DNA of 64,000 nucleotides, taken from contig OY856412.1 in assembly GCA_963693085.1 (NCBI GenBank), positions 965,895,281-965,959,280 on the forward strand, given 5' to 3'. The position numbers and the translations under genes are program-made. This stretch comes from Alisma plantago-aquatica. Lineage: Eukaryota > Streptophyta > Magnoliopsida > Alismatales > Alismataceae. The notes beneath the pieces are model-generated. The model ran no database searches, was not told the origin of the DNA, and saw only the letters and a list, made by a program, of their open reading frames with translations. Position 1 is the stretch's first letter; each line of letters begins with the position of its first letter. Shown in pieces: positions 50,792 to 63,735 of the stretch.

Positions 50792-51208
50792 ATGGACAAG
50801 ATTCCCTTCATTTGCAGGGATGAGGGATCTATTAAGAAGATGTTGTCAACCTTTAGTGACGTGAGATCAATTTCTTCTTGGAAGGTTGGTGAAGTTGGAT
50901 CTACAGGACATCTAGTGTTGCTGGAGGCTTTTGAAGAAGACATCCCTGTATCTGTCGAAGTTACCTACAAGGATCTGCGTTTCAAGGTGTCGCTCCTCCG
51001 GGTTGCCGAGTTTACCAGAGACATGACAAAACCAATCCTTTCAGAGGCTGATTTTTCCTTACAGATTCCGTTGGAGCTCTTGAGTTTCACTACGTCAACA
51101 CAAACTGTGTTTCCGCTCACACCACCGAATGCTGTTGGGGTGGATAACATGGTCTCTAATTCTGGCATTCCAAACTACGATCTTAGTGTGAAAGAAACCC
51201 CCGTCTGA
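50792..51208 (+). CDS. Unrecognised ORF, 138 codons
   Basis: An open frame with a balanced composition, unlike the AT-rich surroundings: MDKIPFICRDEGSIKKMLST, then HLVLLEAFEEDIPVSVEVTY. It has no signal peptide or membrane segment. I recognise no domain. The neighbouring sequence (50619-50864 in another frame, and a T-rich region to 51560) may belong to the same decayed unit, possibly a LINE ORF1 or a captured gene piece. Real coding status is doubtful. Confidence 0.3.
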   Translation: MDKIPFICRDEGSIKKMLSTFSDVRSISSWKVGEVGSTGHLVLLEAFEEDIPVSVEVTYKDLRFKVSLLRVAEFTRDMTKPILSEADFSLQIPLELLSFTTSTQTVFPLTPPNAVGVDNMVSNSGIPNYDLSVKETPV

Positions 51209-51959
51209 GAAATTGGTTTAAGCATGTGACTCGTCTCTCCTTGATGGACTTTTGCTTGGGGAGTTTGCGGTTCTATCTTTCCAAGGTGCTGAAGAGGTCC
51301 TTTGCTTTTTTTTTTTTTGGCGATTGCGGTTATGCTCGGCGGTGGACGTGTTTGATGGATGGTCAATGGTTGAGTTGACAGTTTTGGTGTTCTTAGTTTC
51401 TTTCTTGACGTGGTGTTGGAGGGATTGGAACGGTGATACGATAGGATACATAGTTTTTCTTCTTGGTCTCTATTCTTTAGGAGTTTGAGTATCACAACAG
51501 GGATGTGATATGCTTGGACGTTTATGGTTCTGTAGGTCTTTTTTTTCTTTCTTTTCTTCTTCTGTCGGGCGTATGTGTTGGGTGGGATGTCTTTTGTAGG
51601 ATGGTGTTGTTTTTCTCCTTTCTTTGACCTGTGATGGGTGCGAGATGAATATGATGGAACCCACTCTTAAAAAAATAATTTGCACAATTGGAGAGGCCAC
51701 TTTGCTGAAGCATTGCCCAAACACTCATGAAAAGTTGGAGCGCAATGTAGCTGTGATTTTAAAGCTTACCCACTGTGGCGTAGTTACTAAATACTGCTAG
51801 TTGCTAGACGAGTACTAGAGCACACTACTTACACCACTATCTACACCCCAACTTCAGGACTCCACAATTTTTAGTTTTTGCATGTTCCCGAGGCTCTGTC
51901 CGCACTGTGCCAATTTTGCATTTGAGCCATACTAAAAGTTGAACGGGCAGGTTGAGGCC

Positions 51960-52218
51960 GAGGCTATAAAATCCCCCATACTCCCACCTCTCTTCCTCTT
52001 GATTCCATCTCGCTCCTGCCCGACCAAACGCTGTCCGCTGGCTGCCTCCTCTCCGCCGTGTCGCATCTAGCTCCGCCGTGTCGCATCCAGCTTCGCCCCG
52101 TCCCATCCAGACGACGTCGTCGTCTTGCACGTTGTCGCGTCCCGTTGGTTGCCTCCTCTTCTCCGCGTCGCGTCCAGCCCGCCGCCGTCTTGCCCAGACA
52201 ACGTCGTTGTCTTGTACG
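51960..52218. other. GC-rich block beside hAT MITE
   Basis: CCGTGTCGCATCCAGC-type words repeat three times (52065-52110), in a GC-rich stretch that ends exactly at the hAT insertion. Similar GC-rich sequence follows the element at 53405-53660. Open frames here reflect composition. Confidence 0.5.
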
Positions 52219-53396
52219 CATCGTACAAAATTTCGATCGAAATTGCGAAATTTCAATCGAAATTTCCGATTTTTTCCCAATCGGACATCGAAACACATGT
52301 ACGCAGAGAATGGGACGTCATTTCGTAGAAATTTCGCTAAAATTTCGCACTTAGGTGCGAAATTTCACAAAACAGTGCAAATTTCGTCCAGTTTGGGCCA
52401 TAATTTCGCAAAATGGCACAAAATTTCGATAGAAATTTCGAAATATGTGTTCCTAAGACTGCTGCTACTACATGTTAGGAATTTTGGCGATTCTCTTTGT
52501 ATCTTTTGCTTATAGAGGCTATTTTCTTTGATTCTAAGGTATGTTTCCCCTATCCCTAGCCCATGTATACCTCTTTCTATGTTTACACTCTTCTAAAAGA
52601 TGTGAAGAGATACTATGAAAAATAACAAAGTTCTAAGTGCTGCTACTAGTACTACCTACTACATGTTAGGTATTTTGGCGATTCTCTTTCGAAAATCACA
52701 TGAACTACAAACAAACTTGTGGATCTATGAAATAATAGTATTAAGTCTGCAATTCTACAATAAATTTGTTATTATTACACATATGTATACATAAAATGAC
52801 TTTAAAATAATGCATTTTCTTTGATCTATGTATACATGACCCATGTAACCTAACTAAATTTGAACACTAGACTTATATAAGTTGTAACATGTAAGTTTGT
52901 AACTTGCAACTGTAAGTTTTAAGGTCTAAGTGGTAAATTATGGGTTTATAAGTTGTTTACAGTCTAACAGACTCGAAAATTCTGTTCATTTGTGCACTCA
53001 CTCATTAAGACATGGATCCCACCCTAATCTCTAAACATATAAATTTAATATATAATCTAGTGTATCTTTGTCTAAATATTGTGTATGCAAAATTTCATAA
53101 TCTAATTCCTTCATTTTGTCATCGAAATTGCCATCGAAATTCTGTCGAAATTGTTCAGCTTCCTTCACTTACAAATGTGGGAGACCCCCACCCCACATAT
53201 CCAATATGAAATATTATTGCATATTTGAGTAGATCTTGGTGTTTAGATCATCCTGGTAAATTTTCATAATTTAATTCGCTTATTTGGTCGTCGAAATCGT
53301 TAGGGCCGTAAATATCGAAATTTCGTGCAAAATTTCGAAAAATTTCTGTTTCTGGGCCATCAGACACGACATCGAAATCGGACATTTAATTCTATG
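52219..53396. mobile_element. hAT MITE, CGAAATTTCG family, copy 3
   Basis: The flanking 8-mers CTTGTACG (52211-52218) and CTTGTACA (53397-53404) match at 7 of 8. The left end is CATCGTACAAAATTTCGATC; the inverted right end is CATAGAATTAAATGTCCGAT. The left 230 bp carries about ten AAATTTCG words and the right end several more. 53100-53340 is homologous to the right end of copy 1 (12830-13070). An internal direct repeat (CTACATGTTAGGTATTTTGG type) lies at about 52465 and 52660. Confidence 0.85.
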
Positions 53397-54408
53397 CTTG
53401 TACATCGCCGCGCCACCCGTCGTCTCGCTGACCGTCGTCCCCCCAGAACCGGTTCGTCTAGCCCCGTCACCGCGCCCAACCCGCCGTTGTGATCAAGAAA
53501 AGGTCCCTAAGTGGAAAAGGTCCTTAAGTCTGATCTATCTCTAAGTGGAAAAGGTCACCTCCAGCCCGCCGCCCGCGCCTATACCGCTCTCTTTCCAGAC
53601 CATCATCAAGCGTCGTGTCTGCTGCCACGCCGATGACTCCTCATCTGCCGTCCCGCCCATGTCATGAAAAGCAATCACTAGTCGGATCTTCTTGCAAATG
53701 TCCTGATACATATATTTTCTCACAGTGATGTACAAAAATCAGTCTTGTGTATAACAAATTCTAGAATGTGAGCTTGTATGCATTTTGTTTTCATTTCTCA
53801 CTAAAGAATGCAAGCTTATATGAGTCATTGTAAATGTTATAAAAAATTATGAATATTAATTATGACTTGTGTTATGTTTATCTAATCATGGAATTTTCCT
53901 GATTGTACACACTATTTTATTTTATAATAAATACATTTCTTGACAGTTTTTGGTTATACCATGAATATTAATTAGTATCGTGTGCAAAATTACCATCAAC
54001 ATATCAACAGATGTGGAACACATATTTTGACCAAATATGATCACTTATCACGTATAATATTTTCTTATACAAAATAAAAAAATATATATCAAAAATGAAT
54101 ATGAAGACGTACTCTACTAGTTTATTTTAGTCTGGTTGTTAATAACTTTTGGTACTGTGTTGAATATATTTCAGTACGGATTTTGACAGTAAGACAGAAA
54201 TGAACAAAAATATGACGTTAGCAGTTGAAAAGAAAATTCAAATTTCAAAATTTGAATTTGAAATTTGTATCAAAAAATTAAATGAAATTGATTGGTTGGT
54301 GGTTGATGGTTGGTGGTTGGTGGTTGATGGTTGGTGGTGGGTATTTATTGCATGGTTGCATGCATGCAACCATGCAGCCGTTGTAGCAGATTTCTCACCT
54401 TGAACTTT
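53397..54408. other. Intergenic, no gene seen
   Basis: Contains a short duplicated AAGTGGAAAAGGTC (53510 and 53545) and a GGTTGGTGGTTGAT minisatellite at about 54293-54345. Otherwise AT-rich and unrecognised. Confidence 0.5.
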
Positions 54409-54896
54409 GTGTCACACTGTGCTATATATTTTTTGGTGTAATGTGTTTATAGAATTAGCACTGTAGTTGATACATTTAAGTACTGATTTGTGAATTTTTA
54501 GAAAAAATATATATAAATGTGATTTTAGTTGAGTCAGACATCATAATGTAATTTTTTTAAAAATAATAAGTGGCTACTGTGGCTTGTATTATATTAGAAA
54601 AAAAATACTCATAATTGTAAGCACTATCCTGAATTATATTTAGTCTCGTTGATAATACATTTTGATAGTGCAATGATCATTGATCGATATTGTATTTAGA
54701 TTTGAAGTCTGTGCCGCACTGTGCTATATATGTTGGGGTGTAATGTGTTTATATAATTAGCACTGTAGTTGATACATTTAAGTACTGATTTGTGAATTTT
54801 TAGAAAAAAATATATATAAACGTGATTTTGGTTGAGTCAGACATCATAATGTAAAATTTTTAAAAATAGTAAGTGGCTATTGTGGCTTGTATTATA
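54409..54896. repeat. Direct repeat, two units of about 185 bp
   Basis: Unit 1 (54409-54593) and unit 2 (54710-54896) are about 90-95% identical by eye. They share CACTGTGCTATATAT, GATACATTTAAGTACTGATT and GAGTCAGACATCATAATGTA. The period is about 300 bp. A short third match (GTGTCGCACAGTGCTA) lies near 55335. Confidence 0.85.
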
Positions 54897-56276
54897 AAAT
54901 TAAATGATGATTTTCATATATGTACAATGAATAAAAAAAATATATAAATATACAAACAAGAAATTTTGTATTTTATTTCACTAGTCGAATGAGCCTCTGA
55001 CTGTATGCGCTGTGTTAGTTTATATCTAGTATATTTGTTAACAACTTTTAGAACTGCGTTGAATTTATTCAAGTACAGATTCTGGACTTAGCCGTGAAAT
55101 GTGTACAAAAGTGTATGTAGTATACTTGGAGTGTGGGTACTTTATTACAGCAGTTGCATGCATACACGATGTTTAATTGAATTTATTAGAGTGTGGTTGC
55201 TTTATTACAACACATGCATGCATGCTTGCATGCAAAATGCTTTATAGAGAATAAACAAAGGTATTGGTCAACAAGATATGTAATTATGATGCATGAACAA
55301 CAACCCCATTATCTTTTCATGTTCTAGTGCTCCGTGTCGCACAGTGCTAAAAATGGCTAGAACGCGCAATCCTGAGGCTGGGGTGTGGTTATTGGTGGAG
55401 CATGTATGCTGCGAATAATTTCCCTTGTTAGACAGTGGCGACGCCAAAAAAAATTGTCAGGGTGGGCACCATGTACCAATTATAGTTCAAATCAAATTTT
55501 CTTGTGATCTAGCTAGAATATAACATCATGCAAAATAGCATATACAACAAGATGCTTGTTTGATGGCTCTTGTGATTCTAATAGGCGGCATAATCTTCAC
55601 TTGAAAAAAATATAACATAATGATCGAGATTAAAGAAAAGTAACATTACAAATTCAAAAATACTGTTCAACACTCCAACGTAATTAGCAATTGGAAACAA
55701 AAAAATCACAATTTAATATGCAACGATATGTTTATACCACGTTCTTGACCCATATGAAAATATGAATTTTGGTTTTATAAATAGAAAAAGAAATCTGCCA
55801 AACGGTCAAGCAAACACTATAAAACTCACACTAAGTATGGTAATACAAGTTCAAATATGTTATAACATCTAAAAAGATATATTTTTGCATCCAGTTTTCA
55901 TTGAATGACAAAAAACTTTCAAGCGGCGTGCTAGACATATCTTAGTACGGAGAAACTCAAGAGTCAATACTAGACATGTGGTGCATGATAGAAGTCTCTA
56001 TAAAGCGTTTTTTCAAAAACAATTCCTCAAAATTTTTTTTGAATCTAAATCTTCCTGTTTCATTGAACACCGTGCTCATTGATCTTGGCCAATATTTTTG
56101 TGATTAAATTGCAGAGTGAAATCAAATGTTACTTCGAACAATATCATTCCATTGAATAATGATATATAGCGAGAGAAATATAATAAAGTAATTGAAACAA
56201 TCAAAATTTAAATGTCAAATAATACCATTTTTGCCAGGTGCACCCCATAATAAGCATGCATTTTTTGTGAAATAAT
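54897..56276. other. Intergenic, no gene seen
   Basis: AT-rich. A GTCAGGGTGGGCACCATG word at 55455 and an inverted-looking GGGTGCACCTGGCAAAAATG end at about 56230 could bound an element, but the match is weak. Confidence 0.35.
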
Positions 56277-56439
56277 TTGGTCATGCTCATTCCCAGTTAC
56301 TCACCAATTACACACAGACTAGATGGTGGTTTTGGAAGAATTGAGAAGTTTTGCCTTTTTGATGGTGGTATTGACAGGGTGGTGGCAGATGCCGAGGTGA
56401 CAGTGACATTCCAAGGTAATTTCAAAGTGACGTGGATGG

Positions 56440-56765
56440 ACATTTATTGGCTGGGAGAGAAACTTATTTTGCTTCCTTATAACAAAATTTCTTTTGCTTA
56501 TAACTTTTGAACCATAATGATTTTTTTGACGAAACAAACCATTGAATTCTTTATATAAAATGCATTCCAACAAGACTAATGTTGATATAGTTATGACCAA
56601 AAATTAGAAAAGTGGTATGTATAAGTCATGTGATGAGAGAGAAAATTATTTTGTTTATAATTTCTAAACCGTGATAAATTTTGAAATAAATAAAAACTAT
56701 TAAATTTGTGATTAAAAATACATTCAAACAAGAGTAATGTTGATATACTTTTGAAGATAGAGATA
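56440..56765. repeat. Left arm of large inverted repeat
   Basis: Two tandem sub-copies of about 150 bp contain GAGAGAAA..TTATTTTG, TAT(A)ACTTTTGAACC and ACATTCAAACAAGAGTAATGT. The reverse complement of the same pair lies at 58805-59090. Confidence 0.7.
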
Positions 56766-57119
56766 AAACATGGAGGGAAATGATGATGAAGATTAGATAA
56801 GCAAGGAGAAAAGAGGTGAGGGAAGTGAGAGAATTAATGAGAGATGAGAAGTGAGAGAAGTAAACAGAGGACATGGGGAAAGTAGGTACATATTCATGAT
56901 AATCAGATATGTATTATCGTTAAAAGCGTCCAAAAATTGATAAATATGTGTTCAAAAATTAAGTGTTTGAAAATAGTGAATATACGCCTAAAAATAGCTA
57001 AAGGCACATAAAGATGATTGTATAGCACCCAAAAAGACTAAAGTATCAAAAAATGACGATACGCCCACAAATAACTGAAAAAGGCTAAAAATTACTAAAT
57101 AGCGCCTAAAAATAGCCAA

Positions 57120-58800
57120 ATAACCCCCAAAAATTACTATTTTTTGGGTGTCAAACAAACCTATTTGAGCGTAGTTACGTTATTTTTACTTGTCAATTAC
57201 CTTATATGTGATTTAGCGCGTACAATATTTATTTGGATGGCATTTTTAGACTTCTGGGAGTCAATAAACCATTTCTAGGTGTCAAATAACTATTTTTGGG
57301 TGTTAATTAGCCATTTTTGGGCGCCATTAGGTTGTTGTTGGGTGTGAAGTATCCTTACACCCTATTTAATGTGTACAATAATATTTGGGGTGCCATCAAG
57401 TTGTTGTTGGGTGTCAAACAAACCTATTTGAGCGTTTGTTACGTTGTTTTTGGTTGTCAATTACCTTATATTTGATTTAGGGCGCACACTATTTACTTAG
57501 ACGTCATTTTTATACTTCTGGGTGTCAATGAATCATTTTTGAGCATCAATTAACCATCTTTGGGTGTCTATTAGTCATTTCTGAACGTTATCAAGTTATC
57601 TTTACATCGTATTTAATGCGTACAACCATATTTGTATGCCATTAAGTTGTTCTTGGGTGTCACACAAACCTATTTGGGCATCGTTACACTATTTTTGGTT
57701 GTCAATTACTCTTTTTTGTGCACACTTACCCATTCAGGTGTTTGGACGCAATTGAGTTACTTTGGGTGTCAATTACCCATTTGTAGGTGTCATTAAGTTA
57801 CTTTGGATGTCAATTACCATTTTAGACACACTTAGCCATTTAATAGGTGTCATTTAAATTGTTAGTAGACGTTGATTAGTTTATCATGTTTTGAGGTGCC
57901 ATTAAGTTGTTTGGGGTGTCAATTATCCATGTTTAGGCACACTTCTCCATTCACTGGGTGTCATTTCATGTGCTACTGGGCATTGATTAAGTTCATTAAA
58001 ATTTGGGCATCAACAAGTTGTTATAGGTATCAATCACCCAATTTTGGGTGCACTTACCCATTCACCGGACAACATTTCATGTGTCACTATGTGTTGTTTA
58101 AGTTCATTAAATTTTCAGCATCATTAACTTATTTTGGCTGTCAATGAACTATTTTTGAGCGTCAATTAACTATCTCTGGGTGTCAGTTAGCCAATTCTGG
58201 GCGCCATTAAGTTGTTGTTGGTGTAAAGTATCCTTGCATCCTATTTAATACATACAACCATATTTTGGTGCCATTAAGTTATTCTTAGGTGTTAAACAAA
58301 CATATTTGGCTGTCATTATGTTATTTTTAGTTCTCAAATTTCTTATCCGTGATTTAACATGTACAATATTTATTTGTGTATCATTTTTATACTTTTGAGT
58401 GTCAATCAATTATTTCTGGGAGTCAATGAACCATCTTTAGGTGTCACTTAACCATTGGGCTCCGATTCATCTGTGGATTTGTTAACTGTTTGTGTGTCAA
58501 ACAATCATTTTTAGGCGCCATTAAGTTGTTGTTAGGTGTGAAGTACTCTTACACTCTATTTAATAGGGTACAACTATATTTGGGCGCTATTAAGTTGTTC
58601 TTGAGTGTCAAACAAAATTATTTGGACGTCATTACGTTATTTTTAGTTGTCAATTACTTTAGTCATGATTTAACACATACAATATTTTCTTAGGCTCTAT
58701 TTTATACTTCTAGTTGTCAATGGACCCTTTCTAGGCGTAAATGAATCATTTGTAGGTGTCAATTAACCATTGAGCGCCAATTCATCAATATATTTGTTAA
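57120..58800. repeat. Satellite-like block of GGGTGTCAATTA repeats
   Basis: Roughly 1.7 kb is built from short words such as TGGGTGTCAATTAACCATTT, GGGCGCCATTAAGTTGTT and GTGTCAAACAAACCTATTTG. They recur within larger units of about 250-370 bp (starts near 57130, 57400, 57650, 58130 and 58490). The repeat is strongly diverged and non-coding. The sequence before it (56940-57120) has a related motif in the opposite orientation. Confidence 0.75.
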
Positions 58801-58804
58801 TTGT

Positions 58805-59090
58805 TCCTTTTTTAATATTTGACCAACAACTTATTTTTCTCTCAACCTTAGTCTTGTTTGAATGTATTTTTATAAGGAATCCAATAGTTTTTATTTCATC
58901 AAAAAATTCATCACGATTTAAAAGATATAAGCGAAATAAATTTATCTTTTATATTTTTTTCTTAAAAATATATAAACATTACTCTTGTTAGAATGTATTT
59001 TTCATAAGGAATCTAATAGTTTTTATTTCATCAAAAAATTCATCACGGTTCAAAAATTATAAGTAAAACTAATTTATTTGTCTATTAAAT
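58805..59090. repeat. Right arm of large inverted repeat
   Basis: Two sub-copies (58840-58960 and 58980-59080) share TTGTTAGAATGTATTTTTATAA-like starts, AATAGTTTTTATTTCATCAA and AAATTCATCACG. They are the inverse of the arm at 56440-56765. Confidence 0.7.
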
Positions 59091-59824
59091 AACCTCTTCC
59101 AACCATCCAATTTGTCCGCTACGTCATCCTGACAAACCAACACTCCTTCCAACATTTTCTGCGGACCAATTTGGGCAGGTTGCCACGTGTTGATTTTTAA
59201 TTGAAGCAGAAAAGGAAGTGGGAGAGGAGGAGACAGCAACAACTAAAGGTGATTTTGAGCTCATTTTCTTCTGCCGTGACGCGGCGTGGCGCGTGTGAGC
59301 GTGCCAAAATTTCAATCCTATTTTTTACGGGATATAGGTATTTTGTTTGTGGAAGGCCAAAGATAATTTTTGCTAGATGCCAATGATATTTTTCTCAACA
59401 TAACATATTTATATAGCCTAAATCAGTACCAATTAAGAGAACTGCTAATAAATAAATGTCAAAAGAAGTAAAAGGTAGCACGTTCTTCAATTGCAATTGT
59501 ATTCGCAAATTGAAAACTGTATACGGTTTCTTAATTACGCATGCCATCGGAAAGTGGTGTCGAAAGTAAACGGCTGTTCAAGAACGAAAAGATAATGACG
59601 ACACAATAGTCATAAATAAAGACAATTCAATTAGTTTCCGAATTCCTCTCCGTGCCGAGGGGATGTTGTTGAACAGGTCGGACACTTATTTTAGATTCCT
59701 AAGATGCAGTATATAGCGTGATGCAAATATCTAATACTCTCATGCATTGAATAGGGTATGTGTCCACCCATGTCCATATATGGCTCCGTCGCTGCTGTTA
59801 GATCCATTTGACTTTAGGTGAACT
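59091..59824. other. Intergenic, no gene seen
   Basis: Flank of the inverted-repeat structure. Nothing coding is recognised. Confidence 0.45.
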
Positions 59825-60097
59825 CGGATTACTATAAATTTACGTGTTAAACGTGATATAGGTTACTCATAACTGGTGTCATGCTGCATTTTATCCACTG
59901 TAAAAGTGGTACAAATGTAGTACTAAACACACACATTTGATAGGTTTTGCAACTGCGAGCATCGGCTTCACTTCAGCCTTTTTAGATAGGCATGCTGTGC
60001 AAAACTGCTCCCCTCCAAGGTTGCTGTCCCTGACTACGGTCCTGGTAGAATTTAAATAGGAACTACCAGATTCTGTCCAAACGCAACCTTATGAAAT
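59825..60097. repeat. Dispersed MITE-like repeat, copy 2
   Basis: Matches 24175-24420 (GTGTTAAACGTGATATAGGT, then CTGTGCAAAACTGCTCCCCT) and ends TCCAAACGCAACCTTA. Confidence 0.6.
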
Positions 60098-63000
60098 TAG
60101 ATAACCAGTATTTACCAATTACATGAGATAATTGTAACACATAATTTGTAATAATAAATGCTGCGTTTTAGATGTTCTCAACCAAGTACTGTGTTAGAAA
60201 TAATAAAATTGTAATCAAAAAGACATTTTTAAATGATAAGATAGAGTATATATATGGATTAAACTTTCGTATCAAAGGTAAGTAGATATGTGGACATACA
60301 CAAATCAAGGTGGACGTTGACACACAAACACACTTTGTAATGTGTTTCTGAGAAATGAAACTCTCTGAAACAAAATTGACCAGAAAGAACACTTATGTAT
60401 GGAAAATAAATTTTTGGTCAATGTATTGAAAATAATTGATATAATATCACATAATTTCAAATGATGAAAAATGCATGAATTGTTGGATACAAGAGGAAAT
60501 GAGTGAGATTGGCAAACATTAATAGTGAATACTAATATCTTTTATTTACCCATTTAGTAATTCATTAAAAAGTTATATATTTTGAGTTAATGTAAATGTA
60601 TCATATTTTTTTCCAATAAAGATTTCATATATAATATAAACATCTACCATAAGATAAACCTATGAACGTCCGTATTTGTATATGGAATTCATCTAGCTGT
60701 GCATTCAAATTACAATAAGGCTATATTTTTTTAATTACCTTATTTAGGCTATAAATTTTCCTCGTAAGATTGTAGGTTTCTTTCAGTTCACATCTAATAG
60801 TATTTTAGATGTAATACAACCTACATTGTCTGAAGTTGCATGACTATTCTTAATTCAATCCATATTTGTTCTTTTAATCTAAAATCTTTATTTATGAAGC
60901 CCGGGGTTAATATTCCGTGACATGTTTAGGCGTCAAGGGAACATCATCATTTCATAAAAACTGAAATCAAAAGTTCCCAAAAAGTGAAAAAATGCTCTCA
61001 AAACCAAAGAATTTGCGCGAGAGAGCAGAGTGATTTTTTTTGTAGGGATGAAACCCGAGACCTAGAAAGGAAGGTCAAATAGAAAGGCACTTTATGGGCC
61101 CCTAGAGACACTGAGATGCAAAAACATGGGTATGAACATGACCAAATATCCCCATTAGTCCATATTTTTAACATAACCATTCTAGGTTCATAGCCTAACT
61201 CTCATTTTTTTGATATCCTTTTTGATTAAGATTAGTATCAAGTTCCTTTCCCTCCGATGTAGATTAGGCTTGAATAGTTGGAATTAAAATCATAATATGA
61301 TTATATATATTCTTTTACATGAGGCTTTAGGATAACTTAAGAAATTAAAACTTTAATTAGGATTATCTATATGAATTCACCATGATATAATTTTTGACTC
61401 TACTTTGGGACTCTAGAGCTTTCATATGATAATTAAGAAAGAAAATAAATGCATTCTATGAGTACTTAAACTACACAGAATGAAATCAAATTCAAACTAT
61501 TTTTAAAAGGTAAAATCAATGTTAATTTTGGATTCCTCACATCCGATTTAGTCTATCTAGAAAATTTCACATTATATGGATATGGTTTGCTCTCTCATTG
61601 GATTAATAAAGAAAACCATTAAACAACCCACGTTTGAAATCATCTAATCAATGTCGCTTGTAATTTCACTAAAGTATGTTTATTTCTCTCATGTAATGCC
61701 CGACTATGTCTCTTTCTCAAACACCCTTGTGCCCTCCACATTTTCACAATGACATGCAAAGTCACATCATCTATGGCCGATGAGTCTTCCCTCCATCTAC
61801 TTTTCCTCCTCCTCTTACTCTTCTTCTCATTCATGCTTCTCTTCCTTTCCCCTTCCCCACCTAACCCTAGCTTCTCGTCTTCCTTCTCCATGCGCCAGAT
61901 GTCATTGCGGAAAAAAGACTGCCACCACCCTTCTTCTCTTCTTTTGCTTTTTCATCAGACGACTCTGTGTGTGTCCCCCCTATGCTTGATCTTCTTCTCT
62001 AGTGATTGGTCACCTTCAAGACTTCTCTTCCACTGGTCTTCTTTAACCAAGAAATTTGTAGTGATGTCCTGCTACTCCATATGCCTGAGATGACCTAAAT
62101 GATCTCAAGGAAGCCTACATGGGGAATAAAATCATTGATTTGATTCACCCTACTCCAATTTAATTTCCATAGGTCACCATCAAGATGCGTTCAATGCAAT
62201 TCCAGTTGTAGAAACCATCTACACCCATCCCACATATCTCCCCAAGCCCGAGTCACCTGGTATATGCTCTGACGGCTATGACCATCCCATTTTTGGCGGG
62301 TGACAGGTCTACCTTACCAGATGGTGTTTGACCAAGATCCACGAAAAAGATGCATCTTCTTGAAAATCTTATCTGCAGAACCTTCATTGTTGAAAAATTC
62401 TTTGATATCATGTAAACAATTGAATCTTCTTGTCCATCTCCTTTTCCTTTGTGGATTTGCATAACCTTTCATTTGTGCCTTTGTGTGATGCTTGATAAGT
62501 TAAGCTTTTTCCTCTTATCATGGTGCTTGTGTTGGGGTCCCTGGAGTCAATACTTACAACTTGTTGTTTGATTTGTAAAGTTGCATATTTACCTTCTTCA
62601 TCATGCAATTTCATATTGGCCTCTCCACTATGGTTTGTGGACAATGTGTTTCTATGGGTTTCAAGCTTTGACTTCCACATCTAACCTAATCGTATCAGAC
62701 GAGACTGTCATTGTACCCTTGTTAATCCCTTTATCTTGTAGGAGGAGTCCATCCAACTACTTGAGCTCCATGTCTCTAGTGAGAGGAAGTGGGAGATGAC
62801 ATGTGGTGATTGGTCAAGTATACCCTTGCTTTGATTTTTCTTTTACCATGTGATAAGGGGTAGTAAGGTCTTTTCCATCCTTCGACTCTCTCTGAATGCA
62901 AAAAGTTCTAAAATGCCAAGATTTCTAATATGTCCTATAACACTGCGTTCTTCTAGCATCACAAATGGGACACACTGGCCTTGTACCTCAATTGTTGTCT

Positions 63001-63170
63001 TATAAATATTAGTAAATGTATGAACCTTGTGAAATTAACAACTAGTTATAAGAATATTAGAGATTATGAAAAAAATGTTCCAAACCATAAAATCATAAAC
63101 CATTTATCTTTGCATTTTGATGGCGTAAATCAGTTAGGGATGTGGGAGTCGATTTATTAGGTTTGCACAT
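60098..63170. other. Intergenic, no gene seen
   Basis: AT-rich. ORFs such as 61749-62093 are pyrimidine-biased and have no recognisable domain. No transposon ends were identified. Confidence 0.5.
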
Positions 63171-63194
63171 TCAATGGAAATAAACCCTAATCCA

Positions 63195-63735
<541 letters not shown>

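Noticed and set aside
51837..52515. Overlapping ORFs of 60-150 codons on both strands
   Set aside because: GC-rich low-stop composition and the edge of a hAT MITE explain them. The frames overlap on both strands with no domain.
61749..62093. 114-codon ORF with a hydrophobic leucine-rich start that resembles a signal peptide
   Set aside because: The region is CT-rich (TCTTCTCC runs), which produces Leu/Ser/Phe in any open frame. No domain or splice context supports a gene.
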